A program made the position numbers and the translations under genes. From Bacillus sp. RO3 (GTDB lineage Bacteria; Bacillota; Bacilli; Bacillales; Bacillaceae_B), in contig NZ_JAAXCV010000033.1 of NCBI RefSeq assembly GCF_012911895.1, forward strand, positions 99,780 through 163,779: a DNA stretch of 64,000 nucleotides, written 5' to 3'. Shown in pieces: positions 40,609 through 49,178 of the stretch; the stretch's first letter is position 1; every line of letters begins with the position of its first letter. Under the pieces are notes generated by a model. The model searched no databases, had not been told where the DNA came from, and worked only from the letters and a program-made list of their open reading frames with translations.

Positions 40609-42036
40609 TTATCTGGCTAACTCCTTTTTCCGGGGAGGCATGTGTACGGCATCTCCCTTTAACCCTTCGACGGCTTCCAATATACTTTCATTCATACTTG
40701 GGTGTGGATAAAGGGGAAAACGAAAGTCTTCATCTCTCGCTGCCATTTCAAGGCCCAGCATGCCTGATGTAACCAGCTCAGCTGCTCCCACACCCATCAT
40801 GTGAATACCAAGGATCATATCCGTATCTCTGTCTGACACGACTTTCACAAATCCATCCTTTTCACCTGTGAGCTGAGCGTATCCATTCCCTCTGACAGGA
40901 TTCTCACTCACGGTGACTGAATACCCTTCCCCACGGGCTTCCTCTTCCGTAAGTCCCGCACACGCAATGGGAGGACTCATCTGTACGACCGTGGGAACAA
41001 ACTGCAAATCTACTTCCACCTGTCCCCCGGCAATCGCTTCCGCAGCTGCCTTCCCCTGCTTGATCGCCTTGACTGCGAGGGACGGACCTTCCGTGACATC
41101 GCCTATCGCCCATATATGGGGGATCGAGGTCCGTCCCCCAGGGTCGGTTTCGATATATCCCCGCTCCGTTATGTTCAGTGGGAGACGGTCGAGACCGAGC
41201 TCTGGAAGGTTTGGCTTTACTTGTCCGCTCGTGACAAAGTGGGTGCCTTCAATCGAAACGATTTCTCCATTATCCTTTTTCACCTTCACGCGGACTAATC
41301 CGTCTGTTTCACTCGCCGTCTGCAGTATGGCGGTTCTGATTACGTTGATCTTCTGCTTTTTAAACTGTCTGTACAGTTCTTTCTTGATGGATGAGTCAAA
41401 CGCGGATTCCTCATGGAAGATCAGTGTGACATTACTTCCCAATATGGAGAAAACAGATGCAATCTCAAGTGAGATATAATCTGCCCCATATACGATCAGT
41501 TCCCCTGGGATTTCCCCCAGCTGAAAAATCTCCCGTTCCTTCAAGATCCGGTCAGCAGCGAACTTGACTCCCCCAGGATAGTGAAAATCCCCTCCTGTCG
41601 CCACAATCGCCTCTTTGAAATTGAAGAGGGAAAACTCATGGCCATGTTCAACCCCGACGCGGGATTCTGACAGGAAGGATGCCGAACCCTTTACGATTTC
41701 CACCTGATTGGACTTGCACAGAGATTCTATCCCTGTCCGCAGTTGGGTGATTTTCTTATTCTTATACTGTTGAAGAGTGGCAAGGTTTGCTTTCACCTCC
41801 CCAAACTCCATCCCCATTTCCTTCAAATGCTTCGTCTTTTTGAACTCCTGGGCAAAATGGGTGAAGACCTTTGACGGAATGCACCCTTTATGTAAACAGG
41901 TTCCCCCAAGATCCTCCCGTTCGATCAATGTCACCTGTCTGCCCAGGTTCGCAGCTCTGATGGCTGCATGATAGCCCCCTGGACCTCCTCCGATGACGAC
42001 GATATCTTTATCTTCAGCAATCTCTCCCACTACCAT
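40609..42036 (-). CDS. Dihydrolipoyl dehydrogenase (E3 of the 2-oxoacid dehydrogenase complex)
   Basis: 475 residues. The FAD loop is GGGPGGYHAAIRAANLG near residues 16-32, the redox disulfide is in GGTCLHKGCIPSK, and the C-terminal catalytic pair is in YPHPSMNES. It reoxidises the lipoyl arm of E2 and makes NADH. The ATG abuts the E2 stop with GGAGTTGATG as ribosome site. It is the last gene of the complex operon. A dedicated E3 in the operon is also usual for branched-chain complexes. Confidence 0.92.
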   Translation of the reverse strand: MVVGEIAEDKDIVVIGGGPGGYHAAIRAANLGRQVTLIEREDLGGTCLHKGCIPSKVFTHFAQEFKKTKHLKEMGMEFGEVKANLATLQQYKNKKITQLRTGIESLCKSNQVEIVKGSASFLSESRVGVEHGHEFSLFNFKEAIVATGGDFHYPGGVKFAADRILKEREIFQLGEIPGELIVYGADYISLEIASVFSILGSNVTLIFHEESAFDSSIKKELYRQFKKQKINVIRTAILQTASETDGLVRVKVKKDNGEIVSIEGTHFVTSGQVKPNLPELGLDRLPLNITERGYIETDPGGRTSIPHIWAIGDVTEGPSLAVKAIKQGKAAAEAIAGGQVEVDLQFVPTVVQMSPPIACAGLTEEEARGEGYSVTVSENPVRGNGYAQLTGEKDGFVKVVSDRDTDMILGIHMMGVGAAELVTSGMLGLEMAARDEDFRFPLYPHPSMNESILEAVEGLKGDAVHMPPRKKELAR

Positions 42037-43209
42037 TTACATCAACTCCACAAGCATGGTTTGAGGTTGTTCAATCATATCTCTCAATCGATTTGTAAAC
42101 TTCACGGCCGTTGCCCCATCCACCACTCTGTGATCAAAGGACATGGATACGTTCATCATGGAGCGGACGACAATTTCATCCTTTTCATTCACCATCGGAC
42201 GCTTCTTTGTTTTATGGAAGGCAAGCAGGGCCACTTCCGGTTCATTAATGATTGGAGTGGCTCCAATCGAACCGTTAAGCGGGCCAACATTACTGACCGT
42301 AAAGGTGCCGCCTCTGATTTCTTTCATTGTCAGCTTCCCTTCCAGCGCTTTGGCGCTCAGATCCTTCATTTCCCTATGAATGTCTTTCATCGTTTTTCTT
42401 TCCACCCCGTAGATGACTGGAACGATCAATCCCTCTTCTGTGTCGACTGCCATTCCAATATTGTGATGGGGCTGCAGCTCGACACATTCTTCTGGTTCAT
42501 TTAGACGGGCATTAAAGATCGGAAACTCTTTTAAACAAACAGAAATGGCTTTTAGGAAATAAGCTCCCATGGAAACGGGTTGGCCTCCCGCTTTCATTGC
42601 ATCTTTCCAGTTTAATAGATTGGTAACGTCGATCTCTTCAAAATGGGTACAGTGAGGAATGGTTTTAAGTGATTGTGACATTTTGGCAGCGATCTGCTTT
42701 CGTCTGCCCCGGAAAGGGATGGTTTTCACATCCGTTTTCACGCTTACTCCCGGATCAGCCGGTGCTGGTTGTGAAACGGGTGCCGGCGTGGGAGTTGTAC
42801 GCCCTTGCAAATAACGGAAAACATCCTCATCAACGATTCTCCCTCCGACTCCACTCCCTGCCACTTCTTCTATATTGACGCCATTTTCCCTCGCGATTTT
42901 TCTCGTATACGGGGAAGCAAGGATCCTTCGTTTCTTCGCTATTTGGGTGGCGGCAGGAACGACCCTCTGAGTGCCTGATCCTTCTTCCATCAGAAGGACT
43001 GTCGATCCGACCGGGATCGTCTCCCCTTCACTGACTGTGAATTCCTTTATTACACCTGAAAATGGTGCCGGGATCTCCGCCGTCATCTTATCCGTTTGAA
43101 CCTCCACCAGGGGTTGATCCGCTTTCACGACCTCCCCCACTTTTACAAGAAAGTGATTGATATTGGCTTCGGTCATGCCTTCCCCAATATCATGAAGCTT
43201 AACTTCCAT
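42037..43209 (-). CDS. 2-oxoacid dehydrogenase E2 (lipoyl acyltransferase)
   Basis: 390 residues in three parts: one lipoyl domain (residues about 1-75, lysine in VQTDKMTAEIPAP), the E1/E3-binding domain (about 95-135, LASPYTRKIARENGV), a proline-rich linker, and the acyltransferase core with the active-site motif SFDHRVVDGA near the C-terminus. It carries the acyl group from E1 to CoA. The ATG follows CAAGGAGGGAGTCC. Family type is branched-chain/generic; the acyl group is proposed from context to be phenylacetyl (see findings). Confidence 0.9.
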   Translation of the reverse strand: MEVKLHDIGEGMTEANINHFLVKVGEVVKADQPLVEVQTDKMTAEIPAPFSGVIKEFTVSEGETIPVGSTVLLMEEGSGTQRVVPAATQIAKKRRILASPYTRKIARENGVNIEEVAGSGVGGRIVDEDVFRYLQGRTTPTPAPVSQPAPADPGVSVKTDVKTIPFRGRRKQIAAKMSQSLKTIPHCTHFEEIDVTNLLNWKDAMKAGGQPVSMGAYFLKAISVCLKEFPIFNARLNEPEECVELQPHHNIGMAVDTEEGLIVPVIYGVERKTMKDIHREMKDLSAKALEGKLTMKEIRGGTFTVSNVGPLNGSIGATPIINEPEVALLAFHKTKKRPMVNEKDEIVVRSMMNVSMSFDHRVVDGATAVKFTNRLRDMIEQPQTMLVELM

Positions 43210-43224
43210 GGACTCCCTCCTTGT

Positions 43225-44220
43225 CTAGTAACGGGCTACTTTTTCCACTGCAGCCAGCACGCGCTTCCTGTCAGGCAAATAAAAATCTTCAAATCCGAAA
43301 TACGGCACAGGTGTATCAAATCCTGTTACACGCTCGGTCGGTGCTTTCTGATATAAAAAGGATGTATCATTGATGATCGCAAGGACATCATTCCCAACCC
43401 CTCCTGTGGCATGTGCTTCATGGACAACCACGGTTCTCCCCGTTTTCTGGACAGAAGCTGAAATGAGGTCCTTATCCAGGGGGTAAAGCGTCCTTAGATC
43501 CAGCACTTCACAGGATATGCCTTTATCGGCAGCTTCCTTTGCAGCATTCTCGGCTATTTTCACCATGGCTCCCCAAGCGATGATCGTGACATCTTCACCC
43601 TCCTGGACCACTTTTCCTTTTCCGATTTCCACCGTATACTTTTCCTCGGGCACTTCTTCACGGGAGGATCGATAGCATCTCATAGGCTCTAAGAAAAGAA
43701 CGGGGTCAGGGTCTTCAATGGCAGCAATCAACAGTCCCTTCGCATCATAAGGAGTAGCTGGGCAAACCACCTTGATCCCCGGCATATGAGTGAATAAGGC
43801 TTCGGTACTATCGGAATGAATTTCCGGTGCCCTCACTCCAGCCCCATAAGGAGCCCTGATCACCATTGGACATGTAAAATGCCCAAGAGTACGGGCACGT
43901 ATACGGGAGGCATGGGTCATGATCTGTTCGTATGCCGGGTAGATGAACCCTAAAAATTGCACCTCTGCCACTGGACGGAACCCGTTCAATCCCATCCCTA
44001 TGGCCGCCCCGATAAAACCCGCTTCACTTAACGGGGTATCGAGGACCCGGTCTTCACCGAATTCCTGCTGCAGTCCGTCAGTTGCCCGGAATACACCTCC
44101 ATTTGTCCCGATATCTTCTCCCATCAACAGGACATTTTCATTCTCTGCAAGCATTACTTTCATAGCGTCAGTAATGGCCTGAACCATCGTCAGGGTCTTC
44201 ATTTTCGTTAAGGTGCTCAT
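43225..44220 (-). CDS. 2-oxoacid dehydrogenase E1 beta subunit
   Basis: 331 residues of the transketolase-like beta chain. NENVLLMGEDIGTNGGVFRATDG is split here only by residue choice; the segments LLMGEDIGTNGGVFRATDGL and DTPLSEAGFIGAAIGMGLNG are diagnostic. GTG 44229 is possible, but the ATG at 44220 is better placed behind AGAGGTGAATAGG. Only one base separates it from the E1 alpha stop. With E1 alpha it decarboxylates a 2-oxo acid and acylates the lipoyl arm. Confidence 0.92.
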   Translation of the reverse strand: MSTLTKMKTLTMVQAITDAMKVMLAENENVLLMGEDIGTNGGVFRATDGLQQEFGEDRVLDTPLSEAGFIGAAIGMGLNGFRPVAEVQFLGFIYPAYEQIMTHASRIRARTLGHFTCPMVIRAPYGAGVRAPEIHSDSTEALFTHMPGIKVVCPATPYDAKGLLIAAIEDPDPVLFLEPMRCYRSSREEVPEEKYTVEIGKGKVVQEGEDVTIIAWGAMVKIAENAAKEAADKGISCEVLDLRTLYPLDKDLISASVQKTGRTVVVHEAHATGGVGNDVLAIINDTSFLYQKAPTERVTGFDTPVPYFGFEDFYLPDRKRVLAAVEKVARY

Positions 44221-44221
44221 C

Positions 44222-45286
44222 CTATTCACCTCTTAATCGCTCAAGGAGCTTTTCTTTTTGTTCCTGGATCGTCCACGTCGGAGTGGCGAACACATAATCA
44301 AAGATCACACTCGGATCCGCAGCGGGGTAGGCTTCCATTTCCTCGACAGCAAGATCCACTTCCTTCGCACATTCCTCTTGAACAGCATTCATCCACTCTT
44401 CATCAAGCCAGCCTCTTCGCTCCATGAAGGCCGTCAAGCGGTCAACAGGATCATTATCCTTGCGGCGGGCTTCACTTTCTTCCTGATTACGATACTTTGT
44501 CGGATCATCAGCAGTCGTATGGGCGCCGTATCTCCATGTCACCGATTCGATCAAGGTAGGTCCGTCACCGTTCCGCGCTCTTTCCAACGCTTTCAACGTT
44601 TCAAAATAAACGGCAAAAACATCATTGCCGTCGATGCGGACACTTGGAATGTCGTAAGCAAGAGCTTTCTGGGCAATGGTTTTCGTTTTCATTTGCTTAT
44701 GCAAGGGTACAGAAATGGCATATTGGTTATTTTGATTAAAGAAGACGACAGGAGCTTCCCAGACGCTGGCCAGGTTCAGCCCTTCATGAAAGTCCCCTTC
44801 TGAGGTCGCTCCGTCACCAAAATAAACCATCGCTGCATTCCGGGTTCCTTTTCTCTTCTCAGCAAAGGCTGCCCCCACTGCATGTGGAAGCTGAGTCGCG
44901 ATGGGAATCCCGGGAGTGAAAATATTCTTGCCATCAGGGGGCACACATCCTTCATTTCTTCCTTTCCAGAAAAGAAGGATATGAAGCAGGGAATGACCGA
45001 ATGTCATAGTTGCTCCATGATCGCGATAGGATGGGAATAACCAATCCTCCCCTTTGAGGGCAAGAGCACTTCCCACCTGAGAGGCCTCCTGCCCTTCATA
45101 TGGTGCATATGTTCCGATCCTGCCTTGACGCTGCAGGCTCACCGCCTTACGGTCAAAGGTACGGATCCTGATCAAATGACGATAAAACGTACGGGCTAAA
45201 TCTTCTGAAATGTCCTTCTCAAACTCCCTTTGAACAAGTTCACCTTTTTGATCCATGACTTGGACCAATTGAAATTCCTCGATCAT
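44222..45286 (-). CDS. 2-oxoacid dehydrogenase E1 alpha subunit
   Basis: 354 residues of the thiamine-diphosphate alpha chain. The cofactor motif runs from FGDGATSEGDFHEGLNLA to FFNQNNQYAIS, and the phosphorylation-loop equivalent is TWRYGAHTTADDPTKYR. The frame opens at 45535, but the ATG at 45286 with AGAGGTGATGAA upstream is clearly the start. A 230-bp gap separates it from the phenylalanine dehydrogenase gene. No sigma-54 promoter, as at the Bacillus subtilis bkd operon, is present in that gap. Confidence 0.92.
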   Translation of the reverse strand: MIEEFQLVQVMDQKGELVQREFEKDISEDLARTFYRHLIRIRTFDRKAVSLQRQGRIGTYAPYEGQEASQVGSALALKGEDWLFPSYRDHGATMTFGHSLLHILLFWKGRNEGCVPPDGKNIFTPGIPIATQLPHAVGAAFAEKRKGTRNAAMVYFGDGATSEGDFHEGLNLASVWEAPVVFFNQNNQYAISVPLHKQMKTKTIAQKALAYDIPSVRIDGNDVFAVYFETLKALERARNGDGPTLIESVTWRYGAHTTADDPTKYRNQEESEARRKDNDPVDRLTAFMERRGWLDEEWMNAVQEECAKEVDLAVEEMEAYPAADPSVIFDYVFATPTWTIQEQKEKLLERLRGE

Positions 45287-45516
45287 TTCATCACCTCTTG
45301 TGGTGCTTTTTTTATAGTGGAACGTTGGGAACCTATTTCCGTTTCTATACAATAGCTTCATCTGGTGTGTTTGTTGTATGTGAAGCTGAATGAAAATGGG
45401 TGGTATTGGTAAACTCGGATTGTTGGAACGATGGGTGCGGTGCTTTTGTTTATTATTGTGAACAACGAGACATCTCGATGTAAACAAGCACCTTACTGAT
45501 ATGGTATGGACGCTCC

Positions 45517-46686
45517 CTATGTCCTGACCGACCATTTCGGGCGCTTGGCATGGGAGAAAAAGCTGTTTCTTCTCGTGCGTGAATGGATGCGGTCTTCACA
45601 GAAACGGTTTGCCGCTTCAACTGTTGTCATATGCTGATTTTCCGATTGCAGGTAAATATTTTGCAGGCTGTTATAGATGGCACTTGTTTTTTGGAGGACA
45701 CGCTCTTTATTTGGTTCGTATAATTCGTCCGCTACCTGGATCAATCCTCCTGCATTGACGATGTAATCGGGTGCATATAAGATCCCTTTCTCATGAAGCT
45801 TCATGCCATGGGAAAGATTCAATAATTGGTTATTGGCAGACCCCACGACCGCCTTTACTTTCAACTGATCGATGGTGTGATCATTGAGGATCCCCCCGAT
45901 GGCACACGGTATAAAGACATCCGCATCGACAGAATAAATCTCATCCCCCGAAACGACCTTAATGGCCGCTCCCATGCTTTTTGCCTTGGCCACGAGCTGA
46001 TCGATGGATTTTTGACTGATATCCGTTACATAAAGGTCTGCCCCTTCTTCCAGTAAACGCTCGGCTACTTTAAAGCCTACTTTTCCCAATCCTTGAACCG
46101 CATAGCTTTTTCCGTGAAGAACTTTTGATCCCCAGACATTTTGGTTGGTTGCCTCTAAGCCGTAGATCACTCCCATGGCAGTCGGTATGGATGAATCTCC
46201 ACTGCCTCCGTACTCTTCATTTACGCCAACGATGCAATTCGTTTCCTTTAAAGCATAAACAAAATCTTCAGGCGTCGTCCCCATGTCGGTACCCGTGTAG
46301 AATCGCCCATTAAGGGATTCGACGAATTGACCGAAGGCACGGAACAGCTCAGGATGTCTGTCCTTTTCCGGATCCCCGATGATGACCGCTTTTCCTCCAC
46401 CGAAGTCCACGTCGGCGGCTGCACATTTATAGGTCATCCCTTTAGATAAGCGGAGAACATCCTCAAGCGCTTCATCTACAGATGCGTAGGGTCTCATTCG
46501 ACAGCCGCCCAGGGCAGGTCCAAGAGTGGTATTATGTATGGCGATGATCGCTTTAAGACCGGTTTCTTCATCGTTGCAGAATACAACCTGCTCGTGGTTT
46601 TGTATCTTTTGAAACATATCCATTTCGTTTCCCCCCGCAAGCTCCCTCTTTGTAACCGCTTTCACTTTTGTCGTTACGTTAGTCAC
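45517..46686 (-). CDS. pdh: Phenylalanine dehydrogenase
   Basis: 389 residues of the Glu/Leu/Phe/Val dehydrogenase family, NAD-dependent oxidative deamination. [20 protein letters not shown] has the catalytic lysines, [13 protein letters not shown] and [13 protein letters not shown] follow. The C-terminal ending [17 protein letters not shown] closely resembles that of characterised Bacillus/Lysinibacillus phenylalanine dehydrogenases and not leucine dehydrogenase, which is why I name it so. The start is GTG 46686, eight bases after AAGGAGG. It would turn phenylalanine into phenylpyruvate. It lies 41 bp behind the thioesterase gene and upstream of the 2-oxoacid dehydrogenase complex. Confidence 0.87.
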   Translation of the reverse strand: MTNVTTKVKAVTKRELAGGNEMDMFQKIQNHEQVVFCNDEETGLKAIIAIHNTTLGPALGGCRMRPYASVDEALEDVLRLSKGMTYKCAAADVDFGGGKAVIIGDPEKDRHPELFRAFGQFVESLNGRFYTGTDMGTTPEDFVYALKETNCIVGVNEEYGGSGDSSIPTAMGVIYGLEATNQNVWGSKVLHGKSYAVQGLGKVGFKVAERLLEEGADLYVTDISQKSIDQLVAKAKSMGAAIKVVSGDEIYSVDADVFIPCAIGGILNDHTIDQLKVKAVVGSANNQLLNLSHGMKLHEKGILYAPDYIVNAGGLIQVADELYEPNKERVLQKTSAIYNSLQNIYLQSENQHMTTVEAANRFCEDRIHSRTRRNSFFSHAKRPKWSVRT

Positions 46687-46727
46687 TCGAGCTTCCTCCT
46701 TCAATTCTATTCAAGCCGTATCCAACA

Positions 46728-47123
46728 CTAGCTCTCTTTTATTCTTTGTTTGATTTTTTCTTTAGGAAGGACCACCTGCTTTACTTCACCCTTCCCAATG
46801 ATCCTGTCATTCTCTCTATCTTTGACGGTCACTTCGGTTACAATCATGTTTCGTTCATATTTAAGTACAATCGCTTTAATTTCCAGAAGGGAACCCGTTT
46901 TCGCCGGAGCCATATGCTCCACACACACCTTCGCTCCCATGCCTTCTTCATGTTCCTCTAAATATGGCAGAATGATTTTTCTTGATGCCCATTCCATGTG
47001 GTAAACCATCGAAACGGTTGAATACACCGGGTGAACCACATTCCCTTCAAACTGGGCATGCATACTGGGGGTTACTTCTGTCATCACGATGGCCGTATAT
47101 CCTTCAGCTAATCCAGACTTCAT
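46728..47123 (-). CDS. Hot-dog thioesterase, FlK-like
   Basis: 131 residues of the hot-dog fold. HPVYSTVSMVYHMEWASRKI (residues about 31-50) closely matches the fluoroacetyl-CoA thioesterase FlK family, with Thr/Ser and His as likely catalytic residues. These enzymes hydrolyse small or toxic acyl-CoAs. The ATG follows AAAGGGGGAAAGGA. It leads the operon that contains phenylalanine dehydrogenase, so it may release phenylacetate or clear a dead-end acyl-CoA; the substrate is inference. Confidence 0.8.
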   Translation of the reverse strand: MKSGLAEGYTAIVMTEVTPSMHAQFEGNVVHPVYSTVSMVYHMEWASRKIILPYLEEHEEGMGAKVCVEHMAPAKTGSLLEIKAIVLKYERNMIVTEVTVKDRENDRIIGKGEVKQVVLPKEKIKQRIKES

Positions 47124-47165
47124 TCCTTTCCCCCTTTAAACCAACAAATCATATATTTTTATATA

Positions 47166-47180
47166 ACGTTAATTCAACGA
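47166..47180. promoter_or_regulatory. Candidate PaaX-regulon operator at the thioesterase-pdh promoter
   Basis: ACGTTAATTCAACGA, spanning the predicted transcription start. It matches the paaX-promoter dyad at 11 of 15 positions, and the flanking TTTATATAACGTTA is shared exactly with the paaK site. Confidence 0.5.
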
Positions 47181-47181
47181 T

Positions 47182-47211
47182 ATAATAACATTTTGTTTTA
47201 TAAATAGTCAA
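47182..47211 (-). promoter_or_regulatory. Promoter of thioesterase-pdh
   Basis: Minus strand TTGACT (47206-47211) and TATTAT (47182-47187), 18 bp apart. Confidence 0.65.
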
Positions 47212-47257
47212 TAAATTGTTAAAATATTTAAAATATTATATTAATATAAGGTATACA

Positions 47258-47297
47258 GAGGGACGGACCTCAAGCAAAGCTTGAAGGTCCGTCCCTC
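47258..47297. terminator. Strong hairpin, second terminator after the ABC operon
   Basis: GAGGGACGGACCT-CAAGC pairs with GCTTG-A-AGGTCCGTCCCTC: 18 bp with one bulge and a 3-base loop, but no T run. It shares the GGTCCGTCC arm with the terminators at 15155 and 18750. Confidence 0.6.
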
Positions 47298-47310
47298 ACT
47301 CCTTTAACGC

Positions 47311-47345
47311 AAAAAAGCAATGGAGGATCCTCCATTGCTTTTTTT
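47311..47345. terminator. Bidirectional terminator of the ABC importer operon
   Basis: AAAAAAGCAATGGAGGA is followed directly by its reverse complement, ending in seven T. Confidence 0.85.
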
Positions 47346-47364
47346 GGGAAAACCTTTGACTGGG

Positions 47365-48159
47365 TTATGAGAGAAGGGCACGGTCGCTTGCCAGCTTGCT
47401 CCCCCTGATTCGTTGGAATTCGTGAAGGAGTCCTTCTACGGTGAGGTGCTTCTTCTCTTGTTCATTCACTTCCAATATGATTTGACCTTTATCCATCATG
47501 ATCAGCCGGTTGCCAAGGTCCAGGGCCTGCTGCATATTATGGGTGACCATCAGGGTGGTAAGGTTATATTTCTCCACGATCTCTTTCGTCAGATTCGTAA
47601 TCAAATCGGCTCTCGCTGGATCCAAAGCTGCCGTATGCTCATCCAGCAATAAGATCGATGGTTCTGTGAAGGTTGCCATCAAAAGAGAAAGCGCTTGCCG
47701 TTCTCCACCCGATAACAATCCCACTTTGGCATTCAACCGGTTTTCTAAACCTAAGTGAAGGGTTTCCAATACTTCTTTAAAGAAAAGTCTGCGCTTTTTG
47801 GTAACACCCCATTTAAAGGTACGCGTGCGGTTTCTTGAATAGGCCATGGCCAGGTTTTCTTCAATGGTCATGGATGGTGCAGTCCCTGCCATGGGATCCT
47901 GAAATACGCGGCCGATCAGCTTTGAGCGTTTATACTCAGATACCTTGGAAACGTCATGATCATCAATGAGAACATTTCCGATATCGGGGAGAAGCACACC
48001 TGACACAATATTCATCAATGTGGATTTCCCTGCTCCGTTACTTCCGATTACCGTAACGAAATCCCCCGGTTTTAACGTTAACTGGATGTCGTCAAGGGCG
48101 ATTTTCTCATCAGGTGTCCCTTCATTAAATACTTTGTGAATCCTATTTAATTGTAACAC
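47365..48159 (-). CDS. ABC importer ATPase
   Basis: 264 residues. Walker A is GSNGAGKST, the signature is LLSGGERQALS, Walker B is ILLLDEHTAALDP, and the switch His is in VTHNMQQAL. It powers the importer encoded just upstream. Upstream TTG (48183), ATG (48177) and GTG codons are in frame, but GTG 48159 has AAAGGGTGATAGCG in front and is chosen; it overlaps the permease end by 17 bp. Confidence 0.88.
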   Translation of the reverse strand: MLQLNRIHKVFNEGTPDEKIALDDIQLTLKPGDFVTVIGSNGAGKSTLMNIVSGVLLPDIGNVLIDDHDVSKVSEYKRSKLIGRVFQDPMAGTAPSMTIEENLAMAYSRNRTRTFKWGVTKKRRLFFKEVLETLHLGLENRLNAKVGLLSGGERQALSLLMATFTEPSILLLDEHTAALDPARADLITNLTKEIVEKYNLTTLMVTHNMQQALDLGNRLIMMDKGQIILEVNEQEKKHLTVEGLLHEFQRIRGSKLASDRALLS

Positions 48160-49162
48160 CGCTATCACCCTTTCCATCTGCAATCCGGGATCTGTTGAGA
48201 CGTTCTGCCATTCGTTGAGCCTTACGTTTCTTATCCTTATAGTGATCCATCACTTTAGGCATTACCAATGCAAGAATAACGATGGTCGCCGTAATCAGCT
48301 TCATATCCCCTGTTTCCAGGAAGTCGACGCGAAGAGCCATGGAAACGACTAATCGATAGATGATGGCACCTCCGATGACGGCTAATGTTGTACGGGCGAT
48401 AGTCTTGGTGCCGAACAGCGCTTCACCGATGATGACTGAAGCAAGACCGATAATGATCATTCCGATCCCCATTCCGACATCAGCAAATCGGCTGTACTGA
48501 GCGATCAATGCTCCTGATAATGCCACCATCCCATTTGAAATTCCGAGACCCAGAATGATCATCAAATTCGTATTGGCGGAAAAGCTGCGGATCATTCGCT
48601 GATTATCCCCCGTCGCCCTCAGTGCCAGGCCGATTTCAGTTTTTAAGAAACCATCTGTTAAAAATTTGATGGCCAGCGTGATGACCGTCATGATAAATAG
48701 AATGCTCCACGTTCCTGGAACCGGTTCTCCGAGACCGACAGCCATCCACACTTTATTGAGGACCGAGTCGATTCCGAGGGGTGACCAGATTCCTTCCACT
48801 CCTGTAAAAGCCGTATCCTGACTGAGTAACGGGACATTCGACCGCCCCATTATCCTGAGATTGATGGAATAAAGGGCGATCATCATGAGAATCCCGGATA
48901 ATAACGCATTGATCTTACCAAATGTATGAAGTAATCCTGTTATACATCCTGCTGCAAATCCGATCACTATCGCTGTAATCGTGGCGATTATGGGGTTGAC
49001 GCCACTGACAATCATGGTGGCAGCGACAGCGGCTCCTGTTACGAAGCTGCCGTCGACTGTTAAATCAGGAAAATCCAATATCCGAAAGGACAGATAGACT
49101 CCGAGGGCCATAATAGCGTAAATGATTCCAGATTCAAAGGATGCGAATATTGCTGTTGGCAC
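48143..49162 (-). CDS. ABC importer permease
   Basis: 339 residues with about nine membrane segments, of the branched-chain/sugar-type permease family that pairs with the PF04392-type binding protein. SFRILDFPDLTVDGSFVTGA near the N-terminus is a family hallmark. The start is GTG after GAGAGGATGATGATTC. It lies between the binding protein and ATPase genes in one operon. Confidence 0.87.
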   Translation of the reverse strand: MPTAIFASFESGIIYAIMALGVYLSFRILDFPDLTVDGSFVTGAAVAATMIVSGVNPIIATITAIVIGFAAGCITGLLHTFGKINALLSGILMMIALYSINLRIMGRSNVPLLSQDTAFTGVEGIWSPLGIDSVLNKVWMAVGLGEPVPGTWSILFIMTVITLAIKFLTDGFLKTEIGLALRATGDNQRMIRSFSANTNLMIILGLGISNGMVALSGALIAQYSRFADVGMGIGMIIIGLASVIIGEALFGTKTIARTTLAVIGGAIIYRLVVSMALRVDFLETGDMKLITATIVILALVMPKVMDHYKDKKRKAQRMAERLNRSRIADGKGDSGVTIK

Positions 49163-49178
49163 GAATCATCATCCTCTC

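Noticed and set aside
40609..45286. Calling the complex a standard branched-chain bkd operon
   Set aside because: The subunits are generic in sequence and the bkd companions ptb, buk and a sigma-54 promoter are missing, so I left the substrate open and gave no bkd symbols.
45287..45516. PaaX-type operator before E1 alpha
   Set aside because: AACGTTGGGAACC shares only the ACGTT core and lacks the second CG at the right distance; the palindrome ACATCTCGATGT is unrelated.
45517..46686. Leucine dehydrogenase (bcd) as the name of the amino acid dehydrogenase
   Set aside because: Its location next to an oxoacid dehydrogenase complex suggests bcd, but the N-terminal region and the ending [17 protein letters not shown] are those of phenylalanine dehydrogenases.
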